From contig CATIUR010000006.1 in NCBI GenBank assembly GCA_949592205.1, positions 63,422,001 to 63,486,000 on the forward strand: 64,000 bases of DNA. The letters are read 5' to 3'. Both the position numbers and the translations under genes were made by a program. This document shows, in pieces, positions 1 to 9,320 of this stretch. The notes under the pieces are model-generated. The model saw only the letters and a list, made by a program, of their open reading frames with translations, was not told the DNA's origin and did not search any database. This DNA comes from Helichrysum umbraculigerum. Taxonomy: Eukaryota; Streptophyta; Magnoliopsida; Asterales; Asteraceae. Positions within the stretch are counted from its first letter, which is position 1. The number at the start of each line of letters is the position of its first letter.

Positions 1-1089
1 CGGATAGAACGGACACATATCATTGAAATATAATGATACGGGGTGAAGGTACCCTCAAAATTATCATTTTCACAATTTATGTTACACTCTAAGGATTCAT
101 TAAAAAAAAGGGAATAAATATATCCCTGGACTGATTATATGATATCAGGAGGTGATTAACACGTCATAGAATAACTTCATACATCAAAAGTCATGTTTTA
201 TGAATATTGTACATATTTTATGAAGGTGTTGTACCTTGATGTACGAAGTACTCATAATTAAGTTTTAATTGCATGATCAATGATTAATTTGCTAAACAAT
301 ACTCTCTTTTGGTTATAACGTACATGATAATCAATATCCTGTAAATTATTGTGATAAGTAAATCTAAAATATAAGTTTTCAGAACAAACAATTCAACTAT
401 AAGATATTAGATGTAATGAAAAGGAGTAACATCACCATGACTATATACTTCATCTTGATAGCAAAATCTTCCTTTTTTCACGAACAAACAATTCATCCTA
501 TAAGAGGTGTTGACCTTCATTTAGTAAATTGTTCGTGTTGTGATGATGATATTTGATACTCTGTAAAGACAAATGAGCGTTGTGATTACGGGTATTCAAG
601 TGGTGGGCAACTTGGCTCGGTCAACATTTTTTCATTGTCAAAATTCTACCGGTTCGATTTTCAAAATATTGGCCAACATATAAACTCATCATTTTCAATC
701 GATCCATTGAATACAACACTTGCCCCCAAAAACCAATCATATAAACCAATCGTTTAATCTGTAGTTAGTTCTTTTCAATTCAATGTCAATGTAGCTAGTC
801 CATAAATTCTCATACATAACAGAATTTAAACCAAATTACCTAAACAAAATAAAAACCCAATTCTGGAGACTTGAAGCATCAATCCACTCAAAAACTGATC
901 AGCAAGTCAGCAACACAGAAAGAAAGAAGCATATCAAACTGAATTAAACGGCAACCATATCATACGTAATAAGATATCACTAATAGGAGTTTCTTCCAAA
1001 TCAAGTTATCAACATCACCTTGAATAATACTACGAGTATAATAAAAACTATCCGTATGAAATTTAGCAAACCATAATACTCCAATAGTA
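1..1089. other. Intergenic, no gene seen
   Basis: AT-rich plant intergenic DNA. No long ORF or RNA gene is visible. An inverted pair (CACGAACAAACAATT near 479 and AATTGTTCGTG near 526) could form a small hairpin. The right end runs into the 3' end of the HSP20-like pseudogene. Confidence 0.6.
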
Positions 1090-1173
1090 TCAGTTAATTA
1101 TCTTCACCTCGAAGGTTGGTTCCTTCTTCACCTCACTTTTCTCCTCACTCGCATCCACCGGAAATAGGATCTT
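1090..1173 (-). pseudogene. HSP20-like pseudogene, 3' fragment
   Basis: Read on the minus strand from the retrotransposon junction, this stretch is open for 27 codons and ends with TGA at 1092-1090. The peptide begins KILFPVDAS and ends TFEVKIIN, which resembles the last beta strands and tail of small heat-shock proteins. It is the continuation of the fragment at 6982-7287. The two were joined before the LTR element inserted, because the 5-bp duplication ATCTT lies at 1169-1173 and again at 6982-6986. The frame differs by one base from the upstream fragment, so the gene was frameshifted as well as interrupted. Family assignment is by eye from motif shape. Confidence 0.6.
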
Positions 1174-1633
1174 TGTTAGTCCCGTACTCGTGGGATCTGA
1201 TCGGATCGTTTGACTAATTGTAAACGCGGAAATCAAACAATCAATAACAAACGTTTTCTATAAGCTTTTGTATATATATTCACAATTGAACGTATGAAGC
1301 TTTACAAACACGAACACGAACTCGTTTACAATCTCGTTCTCACTTCTCTCTACTCTCACAAAAACGGCTCACCTCACCCTAATTCGTCCAACCCTAAAAC
1401 TGAACTTTAACTCGCTATTTATATCGACCCTATTGGGCCCTGCGACGTTAGGCCCAACGTCGCAGGCCCAGCCCATTAAGACATAACCAACGTCGCATCT
1501 CTATGTATATTCTATGATTATATTTCGTTTACAGATTCGAATATACATACTAAACATTATACATACGTAGACTAATTGACTTTGACAATTACAATAGTTT
1601 GACCAACTGACTGACACACAAAATGCACCAACA
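1174..1633 (-). repeat. 3' LTR of gag-only element
   Basis: A 460-bp LTR, downstream copy for the minus-oriented element. It differs from the copy at 6522-6981 by about five substitutions and no indels that I can see. It contains the same TATA-like box (TATTTATA on plus, 1416-1423), GGCCCA motifs and three ACGTCGCA-type motifs. Confidence 0.9.
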
Positions 1634-1646
1634 AACTCCCCCTTAT
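1634..1646 (-). other. Polypurine tract of gag-only element
   Basis: Minus-strand ATAAGGGGGAGTT lies directly before the 3' LTR, where plus-strand DNA synthesis is primed. Confidence 0.7.
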
Positions 1647-3340
1647 CAGCAGCTTGGTCAAAGAAGTCTTCAATTAGTCTTCATCAACAAACTCTTTCAT
1701 GTCTTTGACATTCAGAAACTCCCCCTTTGAGATAGCATGGTCTTCAAAGAAATCTTGATGTCCAAATTCATGTGACTGACACAAATTTATCATACAATAA
1801 GATCTTCAAACTATGTGACTATCTCTCAATCATCAGCATCATCTCCAATAGAATTTATCTTCACTGTCTTTGGAGAATAACCAACATCCTTTACATCTTC
1901 AATATTTGACTTTAACAAGATATGTGATGTTTGAAGAAAATAAGATAGAAATAAAATCTTTTTGTATTTTCTTTATAAATGAAAAGTAAAGAACGAGGAT
2001 TAAAATAAATTGGGGATAAGATTGTTTTAAGTCTGCTTAGGGATCATATCAGAACAACATGCAATTATTAGCAAATAGTAAGTGTTATCTCGATTATCAG
2101 TATATTTGTCCACTTTAAATTTACTTAGCACATTTAATACACCTTTTATAGAAATTATTTCAAGACGATTATTGATATTGTTTTTCCACTTAAACATGTT
2201 ACATCCGTGTCTTTGGTCAAACCTATTTATTATTCGTATGAATATTTCACCGTGGTCCCCACCATAGACATACCCCTTTAGCCCAGACAAGAACATAGTT
2301 TCCAAATTTAGAAAGAATATAAGAGAATCAATTTTAAGAATCAAGCCAGCGGTGACAGGTCTGTACTTATGTACAACAGAGCGACATACACTTGATTCAG
2401 GTTTAAGCAAAACCGATCGCAATCAAACCAAACTTGATTTATTCAATTGGCGACCTTGACCAGTACCTTAAATATAAGACTTTGCAAGTACAGTGACTCA
2501 CGTTTGCTTAGTTTTGAGAGTAAGCTGAATTGAGACCAGGTCTGCACTTACATACAACAAAGGAATCAATCAGCTAACTCCCCCAAGAGATCTCAGATAT
2601 ACGATCTAAAATAGAAGTATGTCAAGCTACGCTAAGGAATTAAGACATAGAGTCATACATCACATGGTGTTTACCACAGGTTCATAGACATGTATTAGAT
2701 TTACTTCTTAACATCCCAGAGACCGGTGTGTAGCATGCCTACCAATACATCATATGATGAAGATGATTTTCATAAAGACTGTATTAAGTATGCTAGATAA
2801 ACCTACTGATACATCAAGGATAAACCTTAAAATTTCCATTTTGTACATGTTCCCCGATGTACTATCATATCCCAAGTTGTTTTACAGACACACAATCCAA
2901 CATCTTTTCAAGAATTAAGAATCTTGCTGTTCACATTTCTGAATTAAATATTCAGAATTTTTAATATTCAGAATTACTCCCCCTGAACAGCAAATTCTTA
3001 TATCCAATCCAAAAATACTCCCCTTAAACATTAAACATATTTTGTATTTTTTTTTTAATTGAATAAATTTCGCAACATTGCATTTCTTTAATACTAAAAA
3101 GTACAAAGAATGGCTGTTGCATAAAACAAATAAAATAAAAAATAAAATTTAAATAAAAGTTTCAAAATCACATATCAAGTCAAGTCAAATGACTTTTAGC
3201 ACTTTTACCACCTCATAACATCGAAAATCTCATCCAATCACAAATCATCATCGAATTCTTCCGACAATATCCACATCCATGCAATCACTAAAAATGTTAG
3301 CTTTCAATAACCTGACTGCACCACCACAAACAATTAAACA
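1647..3340 (-). other. Non-coding internal region of gag-only element
   Basis: 1.7 kb between gag and the 3' LTR, where an autonomous Copia element would carry pol. I see no integrase, reverse transcriptase or RNase H motif on either strand. The longest open stretch is a 131-codon minus-strand frame at 2027-2422 with no recognisable domain, probably not a gene. Confidence 0.6.
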
Positions 3341-5662
3341 TTAGTACTTATGGGACACCCAAGCCTTAATTGACTTGGGTTGTCCATGGTCATCCATAAT
3401 CATCACATCAATGAGTTTATGATATTTTAAAAACTCAGAAGATTTCATTGATGCGTTGTTTGTGGATTTGGGTTTCCAAACCTTTGTAGGTTCAGATGAG
3501 TTGTTTTCAACAATGTTGTGCTGTTGAACTTGAGGTTTACTCGGCACAACTTTGTTTACTCTAGCCACGGGTTTTGGAGAAGATGATGCATATCTTGATA
3601 TAGGCGAATACGAAGCACGCCTAGAAAACGATTTTGAATAAGAATTCCTAAAGGAGGAAGTTCTTGGCATCCCTCTACCAAACCTATCTAGGGATAATAA
3701 TCGACAATCCCTAATTATATGTCCTTGTTGTCCACAATGAAAACAAGAACGTCGTTCAATGTACGACCTATTCCAATGATTACCCACAAAAGGTTGAGGT
3801 GGAGAATGAACTGTTGGAGGCTTAGAAGAGGAGGCATTTACAGGACGTGAACACTTATGTGTACACGTTGATGTAGAAGCCTCAGAAGTTGAACAAGTTG
3901 ATGTTGAAGGTTGTTCACATTTAGATTTTACATTTGAATCCTTCATTTGATGTTGAACTCTTTTGGATTCATTTTCAATCTTGTTTTTACCCTTTGTATT
4001 TGAAACCTTTACAGTTTCATTGGTAAGTATATGATTTTCTGGCTTTACATTAACTTTTTCAACTTTGATTTCAGCCTCTTCCGGTAGATCCTCTATCTCA
4101 ACACCCTCCTCTACATTAACTGGAGGTGTACTATCAGACTTAACAAAGGTAGGCAAGGGATACTCTGTCCGTTTAGTTTTCTCCTTTGCCTGCCTTTTGG
4201 GATTGGATGTAGCTTCTTTAGACTTTGTAGCTGGCCATGATGAGTAGTCAGCCACAAGTTCTTCGGTGCCTTCCTTAACAGGCCAAGGATAGTGATTAGT
4301 AGGAGGTGGAACTGAGTTATACCCTATTCCAGCCTTACTACTTGTATTTGTCCTCTGCTTGTCAACAATTTCATCGAAGATTTTATGAGAGTTTGAGAAA
4401 CTTGTGATTCCTTTTTTAAAAGAGTCAGACTCAGACTTTAGCTCAGAAAGTTCTTTATTTAACAACTCAATTTCTGTTAAATAGCTTTTAATGGCATCTT
4501 GTTGACTGAAAACTTTAGCTTTATATTTCTCAGTGTCAAACTTATGAGCCTCAACTTCCTTTCCATAAAGTATTTCATTAGCTTTTAGAAACTTATTTGA
4601 CTCAGTGAGTTTCTCGACCTTTTCTCTCAAGTCTACATAGTCTATTTGAAAACATTTTAAAGAAGCTTCCAATTTAATACAGGATATGCAAGTAAAAGGT
4701 TTTTCAGATTCTGTTTCTACCTCATGTATCTTTGCCAAAAGCGCACTGTGTTGAACCTTTTCTTGAGTCGCACTTGAATCAAACATTCCCTGAGAATACA
4801 CTGTCATCGCCTGTGATGTTGTGTTATTCTCTGGAGTCTTGGGAGCTGAAGGTGTGGTGAATCCAGATGATGGATATTTATTCTCCACACATTCCTTAGC
4901 AAAGTGTCCATGAATCTGACAGATTTTGCATTTCACCTTGCTTTTATTAAAACCAAGACCTGTATCACCATCATCATCCAGGTCTTTTCTACCCGTTCTT
5001 TGAAGAAACTTCTTGGTTCTTTGGGTTATCATTGCCATACTCCATTTGATGTCCATCTGCTCGAGATCATCAGAATCAATCTGTTCAAAGTCTTCTTCAG
5101 TAAGCTGTAGAGTACTAGCCTTCTTTGAAAGGAAAGTCTCATAAGAGTTGAGGAAAGCTGCAAAGATTGTAGCATGATCCTCAGTAGCCTTTGAAGGAGC
5201 TGTATGATCTGTATGAGAAGTATAGGAAGCATATGAAGTGCTAGTAGAAGTAGATGCTGCTGAGTTGGAAGTAGATCTGGAAGTATCATTTAGACTAGGA
5301 ACTTGAATATTAGCCTCTGATTGCTTTTCCTTTTGATCGTAAGCTGCTATAAGAGCATCCCATAAACCTATAGAAGTTGCTTGATCTTTAAATTTATTAA
5401 TCACAACTTCTGGCAAGCACTTAGTAATCATCTCATAAGCTCTATTGTCTTTATCAAACTCTGCTCGTTCCTTGACTGACATTTGTGCTCTTGACTTAAG
5501 CACCCCATCGAGTCTTGGTGGCTCATATCGATCAATGGTGTTAAACCAATTCCACAGATTTTGATCTTTGTATTCAATGAAATTGCATAACTTAATCTTC
5601 CAACTCGCAAAATCACTATAGAACAAAGATGTAGAAGGAGGCACTTTGTTACCAAAAGCCAT
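3341..5662 (-). CDS. Copia-type Gag polyprotein, 773 aa
   Basis: Structural Gag protein of the surrounding LTR element. Residues 1-110 resemble the plant Copia gag N-terminus (DUF4219/UBN2 type): an opening with FASWKIKLCNFIEYKD, and LWDALIAAYD near residue 100. There are two CCHC zinc knuckles: CX2CX4HX4C at about residues 245-258 (CKICQIHGHFAKEC) and a second near 638-651 (CFHCGQQGHIIRDC). A predicted coiled coil of about 100 residues lies between them (roughly 310-420), followed by charged low-complexity sequence. The frame is uninterrupted, which is striking in a non-autonomous element. It starts at an ATG about 860 bases inside the 5' LTR. No protease motif follows. Gag is expected to package the element RNA in cytoplasmic particles; enzymes would come from a partner element. 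Confidence 0.85.
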   Translation of the reverse strand: MAFGNKVPPSTSLFYSDFASWKIKLCNFIEYKDQNLWNWFNTIDRYEPPRLDGVLKSRAQMSVKERAEFDKDNRAYEMITKCLPEVVINKFKDQATSIGLWDALIAAYDQKEKQSEANIQVPSLNDTSRSTSNSAASTSTSTSYASYTSHTDHTAPSKATEDHATIFAAFLNSYETFLSKKASTLQLTEEDFEQIDSDDLEQMDIKWSMAMITQRTKKFLQRTGRKDLDDDGDTGLGFNKSKVKCKICQIHGHFAKECVENKYPSSGFTTPSAPKTPENNTTSQAMTVYSQGMFDSSATQEKVQHSALLAKIHEVETESEKPFTCISCIKLEASLKCFQIDYVDLREKVEKLTESNKFLKANEILYGKEVEAHKFDTEKYKAKVFSQQDAIKSYLTEIELLNKELSELKSESDSFKKGITSFSNSHKIFDEIVDKQRTNTSSKAGIGYNSVPPPTNHYPWPVKEGTEELVADYSSWPATKSKEATSNPKRQAKEKTKRTEYPLPTFVKSDSTPPVNVEEGVEIEDLPEEAEIKVEKVNVKPENHILTNETVKVSNTKGKNKIENESKRVQHQMKDSNVKSKCEQPSTSTCSTSEASTSTCTHKCSRPVNASSSKPPTVHSPPQPFVGNHWNRSYIERRSCFHCGQQGHIIRDCRLLSLDRFGRGMPRTSSFRNSYSKSFSRRASYSPISRYASSSPKPVARVNKVVPSKPQVQQHNIVENNSSEPTKVWKPKSTNNASMKSSEFLKYHKLIDVMIMDDHGQPKSIKAWVSHKY

Positions 5663-6506
5663 TTACGAATTTTCCCTCCAAAATTGGATTCAAAAATTTT
5701 AAAAAAATATCCGAGGATAGCGAAACTTTTCCGACACTAAAATCAAGCTATTTTAAGCTTATAAACAAAATTTTAAATTACAAAAATTTTTGCGTTTTTC
5801 CCGCCAAAATTTCGTCCGAAAACGTCAAAAAAATGGCCGGGTAAAATGAAACTTTTTCCAGGCTAAAATGAAACACTTTTAAGCCTACGGAAAAATTTTG
5901 AAAACGCAAAATTTTTTCGGAGTTTCCCGCCAAAAAAACTTTTTTTTTTTTATACGAATCTAGAGCGAGGGTAATGTGGCAGAAAAAATTAGCAACGTCG
6001 CAGAAGTCCGATGACTCAATTAAGAATCGAAAATGCGACGTAGTGTATAACGTTGCAGTCCAACGTCGCAGAGGCTAGCGACGTCGTAGCCTACGTCGCA
6101 ATAACCACTTAAGGTCAAAATCAATAACGTCGCAAGCGACGTCGCAGGTGATGTCGCAAAATCAAGCGACGTCGCACCTGACGTCGCGGCTAAGGTCGCA
6201 GTGACCAATTAAGGTCAAAAGTGAGACGTCGCACACAACGTCGCAATTAACGTCGCAGAACTTAGCGACGTCGCAGCTAACGTCGCAAAAACGCGACTGC
6301 AGGAGCCAAAAACCCAAAAACCGAAAATTTTCAAAACCCTAACGAATTTCGAACGAAAATCGACGAACAAACCCAGAAAACACCTTCAGAAATCGAAATC
6401 TTCAAGCAACCTAACCCAGAAACGAAGATTAATCAATAAAACCTTCGCGAATCAAACCGAAAACGTTCTAAATCACGATCCGAAACCGACGAATCCTTGA
6501 TTCTTC
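5663..6506 (-). other. 5' leader of gag-only element
   Basis: About 840 bases between the primer-binding site and gag. It holds the ACGTCGCA motif array (listed separately) and, nearer gag, two copies of a degenerate block containing CCGCCAAAA, near 5800-5830 and 5920-5935. No ORF of note. Long leaders often carry packaging and dimerisation signals. Confidence 0.6.
5995..6287. repeat. Array of 17 ACGTCGCA-type motifs
   Basis: The core (ACGT or a one-base variant, followed by CGCA or mirrored as TGCGACGT) starts at 5995, 6038, 6050, 6063, 6081, 6093, 6127, 6139, 6151, 6169, 6181, 6193, 6226, 6238, 6250, 6268 and 6280. Spacings follow 12,12,18,12,12,33, giving a higher-order unit of 99 bp. Several copies are the full palindrome GCGACGTCGC, which contains the CRE/C-box GACGTC recognised by plant bZIP factors. 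Three further copies sit in each LTR. Confidence 0.9.
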
Positions 6507-6519
6507 GGCTTTGATACCA
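6507..6519 (-). other. Primer-binding site, tRNA-iMet type
   Basis: Minus-strand TGGTATCAAAGCC lies two bases inside the 5' LTR and matches the 3' end of plant initiator methionine tRNA with one mismatch (expected TGGTATCAGAGCC). Confidence 0.8.
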
Positions 6520-6521
6520 GT

Positions 6522-6981
6522 TGTTAGTCCCGTACTCGTGAGATCTGATCGGATCGTTTGACTAATTGTAAACGCGGAAATCAAACAATCAATAACAAAC
6601 GTTTTCTATAAGCTTTTGTATATATATTCACAATTGAACGTATGAAGCTTTACAAACACGAACACGAACTCGTTTACAATCTCATTCTCACTTCTCTCTA
6701 CTCTCACAAAAACGGCTCACCTCACCCTAATTCGTCCAACCCTAAAACTGAACTTTAACTCGCTATTTATATCGACCCTATTGGGCCCTGCGACGTTAGG
6801 CCCAATGTCGCAGGCCCAGCCCATTATGACATAACCAACGTCGCATCTCTATGTATATTCTATGATTATATTTCGTTTACAGATTCGAATATACATACTA
6901 AACATTATACATACGTAGACTAATTGACTTTGACAATTACAATAGTTTGACCAACTGACTGACACACAAAAAGCACCAACA
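6522..6981 (-). repeat. 5' LTR of gag-only element
   Basis: A 460-bp promoter-side LTR. Minus-strand TATAAATA (6764-6771) is a good TATA box. Upstream of it are three GGCCCA/TGGGCC site II-like motifs (TCP-type, common in growth-related promoters), interleaved with three ACGTCGCA-type motifs between about 6780 and 6845. Confidence 0.9.
6764..6771 (-). promoter_or_regulatory. TATA box of gag-only element
   Basis: TATAAATA on the minus strand, within 80 bp of a cluster of TGGGCC and TGCGACGTT motifs. Transcription would start about 30 bp further on and run through the motif-rich leader into gag. Confidence 0.55.
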
Positions 6982-7287
6982 ATCTTCAAGAACCCCCGTC
7001 AACGGTAGCATACACATTTTCCGAGTTGTAAGAAAAAACTGGTATCGAAGTTCTTTCAGCCAACACATTTTCACCATCTATTATTATCATGATAAAATTG
7101 TTATGCACATAGATGAGTAAATCATCTTTGCTTACCACCGGATCCAAGGAAAATAGGGCGTAGAACACCTTCACTGGCTAGAGTGAACACTCGTACCCAT
7201 GTTTTTTCAATCTAACTTGATGCTTATTCCCTTCATCAAAGGCATCCCACAAGTCAGAAAGGGTCTCCGCAATTCCTTTCAAAGCTA
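6982..7287 (-). pseudogene. HSP20-like pseudogene, 5' exon fragment
   Basis: A minus-strand exon begins after a GTTTAG acceptor near 7287 and reads ALKGIAETLSDLWDAF onward. There is an in-frame TAG at about 7183-7185, then an open stretch containing VSKDDLLIYVHNNF and ending VYATVDGG. This resembles the alpha-crystallin domain of plastid or mitochondrial small heat-shock proteins (consensus KEDVKVYVEDN...). It also aligns, by eye and without gaps, with the plus-strand ORF at 8181-8516. After DGG the frame slips by one base, and the coding continues at 1173 on the far side of the LTR element. So there are three lesions: a nonsense codon, a frameshift and the 5.8-kb insertion. A second possible exon, FFEESINEWIEAV, lies near 7565-7620. 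Confidence 0.6.
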
Positions 7288-8180
7288 AACAAAAATGGAT
7301 AGAATATAAATGTAAGTTTTAATTCCCTTATATAACAATTGACCAAGGATAAATCGGTAGTTGATAATTAACTGGGAGCACAACTACAGTCTTTAAATAT
7401 ACAACATGAACTTCACGATTAGGATACATAAAATGGGAGAACATATTCATGAATTACATACATTGCACACTTAACAAGTATAGCAAACGATAGTGAGTAT
7501 ACAATATTCTTATAAAAATAGCAAAGTCGTTAACTCTAACTTAGAAGGAAAATATCTTCAGGTATGAACAGCTTCAATCCACTCGTTAATACTTTCTTCA
7601 AAAAAGCTGTAAAATGATTTAAGAAAAAAAGTTAAATAAAATGTTAGTTACGCATATAAATGAAAAGGTTAAAAGAAAATGGGGGAAAATATACATACAT
7701 TCAATGTTTTGAAAATCGGACCAGACACTGAACCTGTTTTTTTTTTCCTGGTTCCTAGTTTTTAGCGGTTCTTTCCAGTCCAACTAGTCAAACTGGGATG
7801 GTCCGGTTCCCGGTTCAGCCGGTCCGATCGGGTTTTTAAAAACAGTGCATACATTCCTTTTGGAGTTCCAGTATTTTCAAATATAGCTTCAGTTTGGTTT
7901 CTTCTTACTCGTTTCTTAGAGTTTCCTTACTTTCAGCATCTTTTGTAGAAGATTTATTTTCGGTATTATTTTTTATTGTATCTTTTGGTAAAGTGCATGA
8001 ACATTTGAGTGATGTTGTTGAAACTCGGTTTTGTTGTTTAAATAATTTAAATAATTTTCGGTATTATTTTTTATTGTATCTTTTGGTAAAGTGCATGAAC
8101 ATTTGAGTGATGTTGCTGAAACTCGGTTTTGTTGTTTAAATAATTTTAAATAATCGAATGTAATTTCTGTTTATCTTTTT
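7288..8180. other. Interval between divergent HSP20-like copies
   Basis: Holds introns or flanks of the two HSP20-like sequences. A tandem duplication is present (98-bp unit, copies at about 7957-8054 and 8055-8152, nearly identical), directly before the ORF at 8181. Confidence 0.6.
7957..8152 (+). repeat. 98-bp tandem duplication
   Basis: Two copies, each beginning TTTTCGGTATTATTTTTTAT and containing AAAGTGCATGAACATTTGAG. The CGGTATT start is at 7961 and 8059. Near-identical copies mean a recent event in the presumed 5' region of the following ORF. Confidence 0.85.
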
Positions 8181-8516
8181 ATGGCGCTTGTGAATAGGAT
8201 TTTTGAGGCACTTTTTGGATCAAAGATCGTTCGGATAGGGCATGTGTTGGAAACTGGAGAAGGGGTGGAAAGCTATCAAATTACTTTTGCAATGGGGAGG
8301 CTTATGAAGAAAGAGGACTTGAATATCTATGTTGATGAAGGGTTCATAGTGATGATGAATGATGAAGTAAAGGTTCTCAATGATACAACGGAAGTTTCTT
8401 GTGTGCCTTACAACCCACAAGACATAACGGCTAGTATGGAAGGTTATATATTGAAGGTCATTTTCCAGATAAGTGGAGAAGAGGTGGAACACATTTTTAA
8501 AGTTAATCTAATGTGA
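8181..8516 (+). CDS. Small HSP20/alpha-crystallin-like protein, 111 aa
   Basis: An intact single-exon frame with ATG at 8181. Residues 30-70 (SYQITFAMGRLMKKEDLNIYVDEGF) follow the pattern of the small heat-shock protein core, in which a hydrophobic strand is followed by KEDV-x-V-x-V-E. The C-terminus (EVEHIFKVNLM) resembles the family tail (KDVFQVNID). At 111 aa it is about half the length of organellar HSP20 proteins and lacks the long N-terminal arm and any clear transit peptide. It may be a truncated paralogue of the disrupted copy at 6982-7287, which faces the other way. Chaperone function is unproven. It could also be an unexpressed gene remnant that happens to be open. Confidence 0.5.
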   Translation: MALVNRIFEALFGSKIVRIGHVLETGEGVESYQITFAMGRLMKKEDLNIYVDEGFIVMMNDEVKVLNDTTEVSCVPYNPQDITASMEGYILKVIFQISGEEVEHIFKVNLM

Positions 8517-8724
8517 TGTGTAGTCTTGTTTAGGGATATTTCGGTTATTTACGCTACTTTATATTATTATTGCTTAGAAAGGTGGATTAGAGTCTTATGA
8601 AAACTTCATGATGATTTATTTTTGAAAGTGAGGTTCAAATGAGAATGAGAATTTGTGTGAGAATGAGGGAATTAATCTCAACCACTCATTCTCATCAGAT
8701 ACCCATTTCCCCTATATTTCTAAA

Positions 8725-8815
8725 AATTAAATATCTCACAAACGACAAGTTGAAAATTATAAAAATTGCAACATAAAATTCAGCATTTTCTTCTCTTCGA
8801 TTTATAAAAATTGCA
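8725..8815 (-). repeat. Dispersed repeat, partial copy
   Basis: Contains ATCTCACAAACGACAAGT and, further on, TTCTCTTCGATTTA. These are the reverse complements of blocks shared by the copies near 35116-35270 and 63800-63940. Confidence 0.6.
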
Positions 8816-9193
8816 ACATTAAATACGATAAAATTGGGTCCTATTAACCATACCCCCTTTCCCCCTCCCCTTGCCCCCTCCCACCTATCAAATCAATCAC
8901 ATTTTGATTTTACTTTTTACTTTCTATCCTATAGTCATCCTTTCTAACTCATACCCTCACCTAGCCATCTATTCTTTGTCCCCCTACTTTATATATATAT
9001 ATAAAGATATAAAAAAGATAAAACGATTTTTTATGAAAAAAAGTAAAACGTTTTTCTATTTAAAAAAATGTAACGTTTTTTTTTTTTTTTTTTTTAAATA
9101 AGGTTGTACGTTTTTTTATCAAAATGATAATCTAGCTCATGTTTACGTATTATAGTACATTTTAATATTTTTGTGTAAAAACTAAGAAAAAAA

Positions 9194-9320
9194 GTTTGAA
9201 AGGGACAAAATAGTTGAAATGGAGGGTAGGGGACAAGAAAACAAGGGGTGTGTAAAAAGAGTTTGAAAGAGACAAAATAGGTGATATGGGGGGGTAGGGG
9301 ACAAGAAAACAAGGGTTGTA
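9194..9320 (+). repeat. 67-bp tandem duplication
   Basis: Two copies of a unit starting GTTTGAAAG(G/A)GACAAAATAG and ending GGGGACAAGAAAACAAGGG, at about 9194 and 9261. Polypurine-rich on the plus strand. Confidence 0.8.

Larger units (their letters stand above)
1174..6981 (-). mobile_element. Complete gag-only LTR retrotransposon (TR-GAG-like)
   Basis: A 5.8-kb element in minus orientation. It has two 460-bp LTRs (1174-1633 and 6522-6981) that differ at about five positions, TG...CA ends, and an exact target duplication ATCTT on both sides. A primer-binding site and a polypurine tract sit in the correct places. The only long ORF is a 773-aa gag. There is no protease, integrase, reverse transcriptase or RNase H, so it must use another element's enzymes. 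Gag with a UBN2-type start and CCHC knuckles points to Copia ancestry. Gag-only LTR elements of this kind have been called TR-GAG in plants. The 98.9% LTR identity suggests a fairly recent insertion. Confidence 0.9.

Noticed and set aside
6020..6208. Ser/Thr/Ala-rich 62-codon minus-strand ORF
   Set aside because: A by-product of the ACGTCGCA array in the leader.
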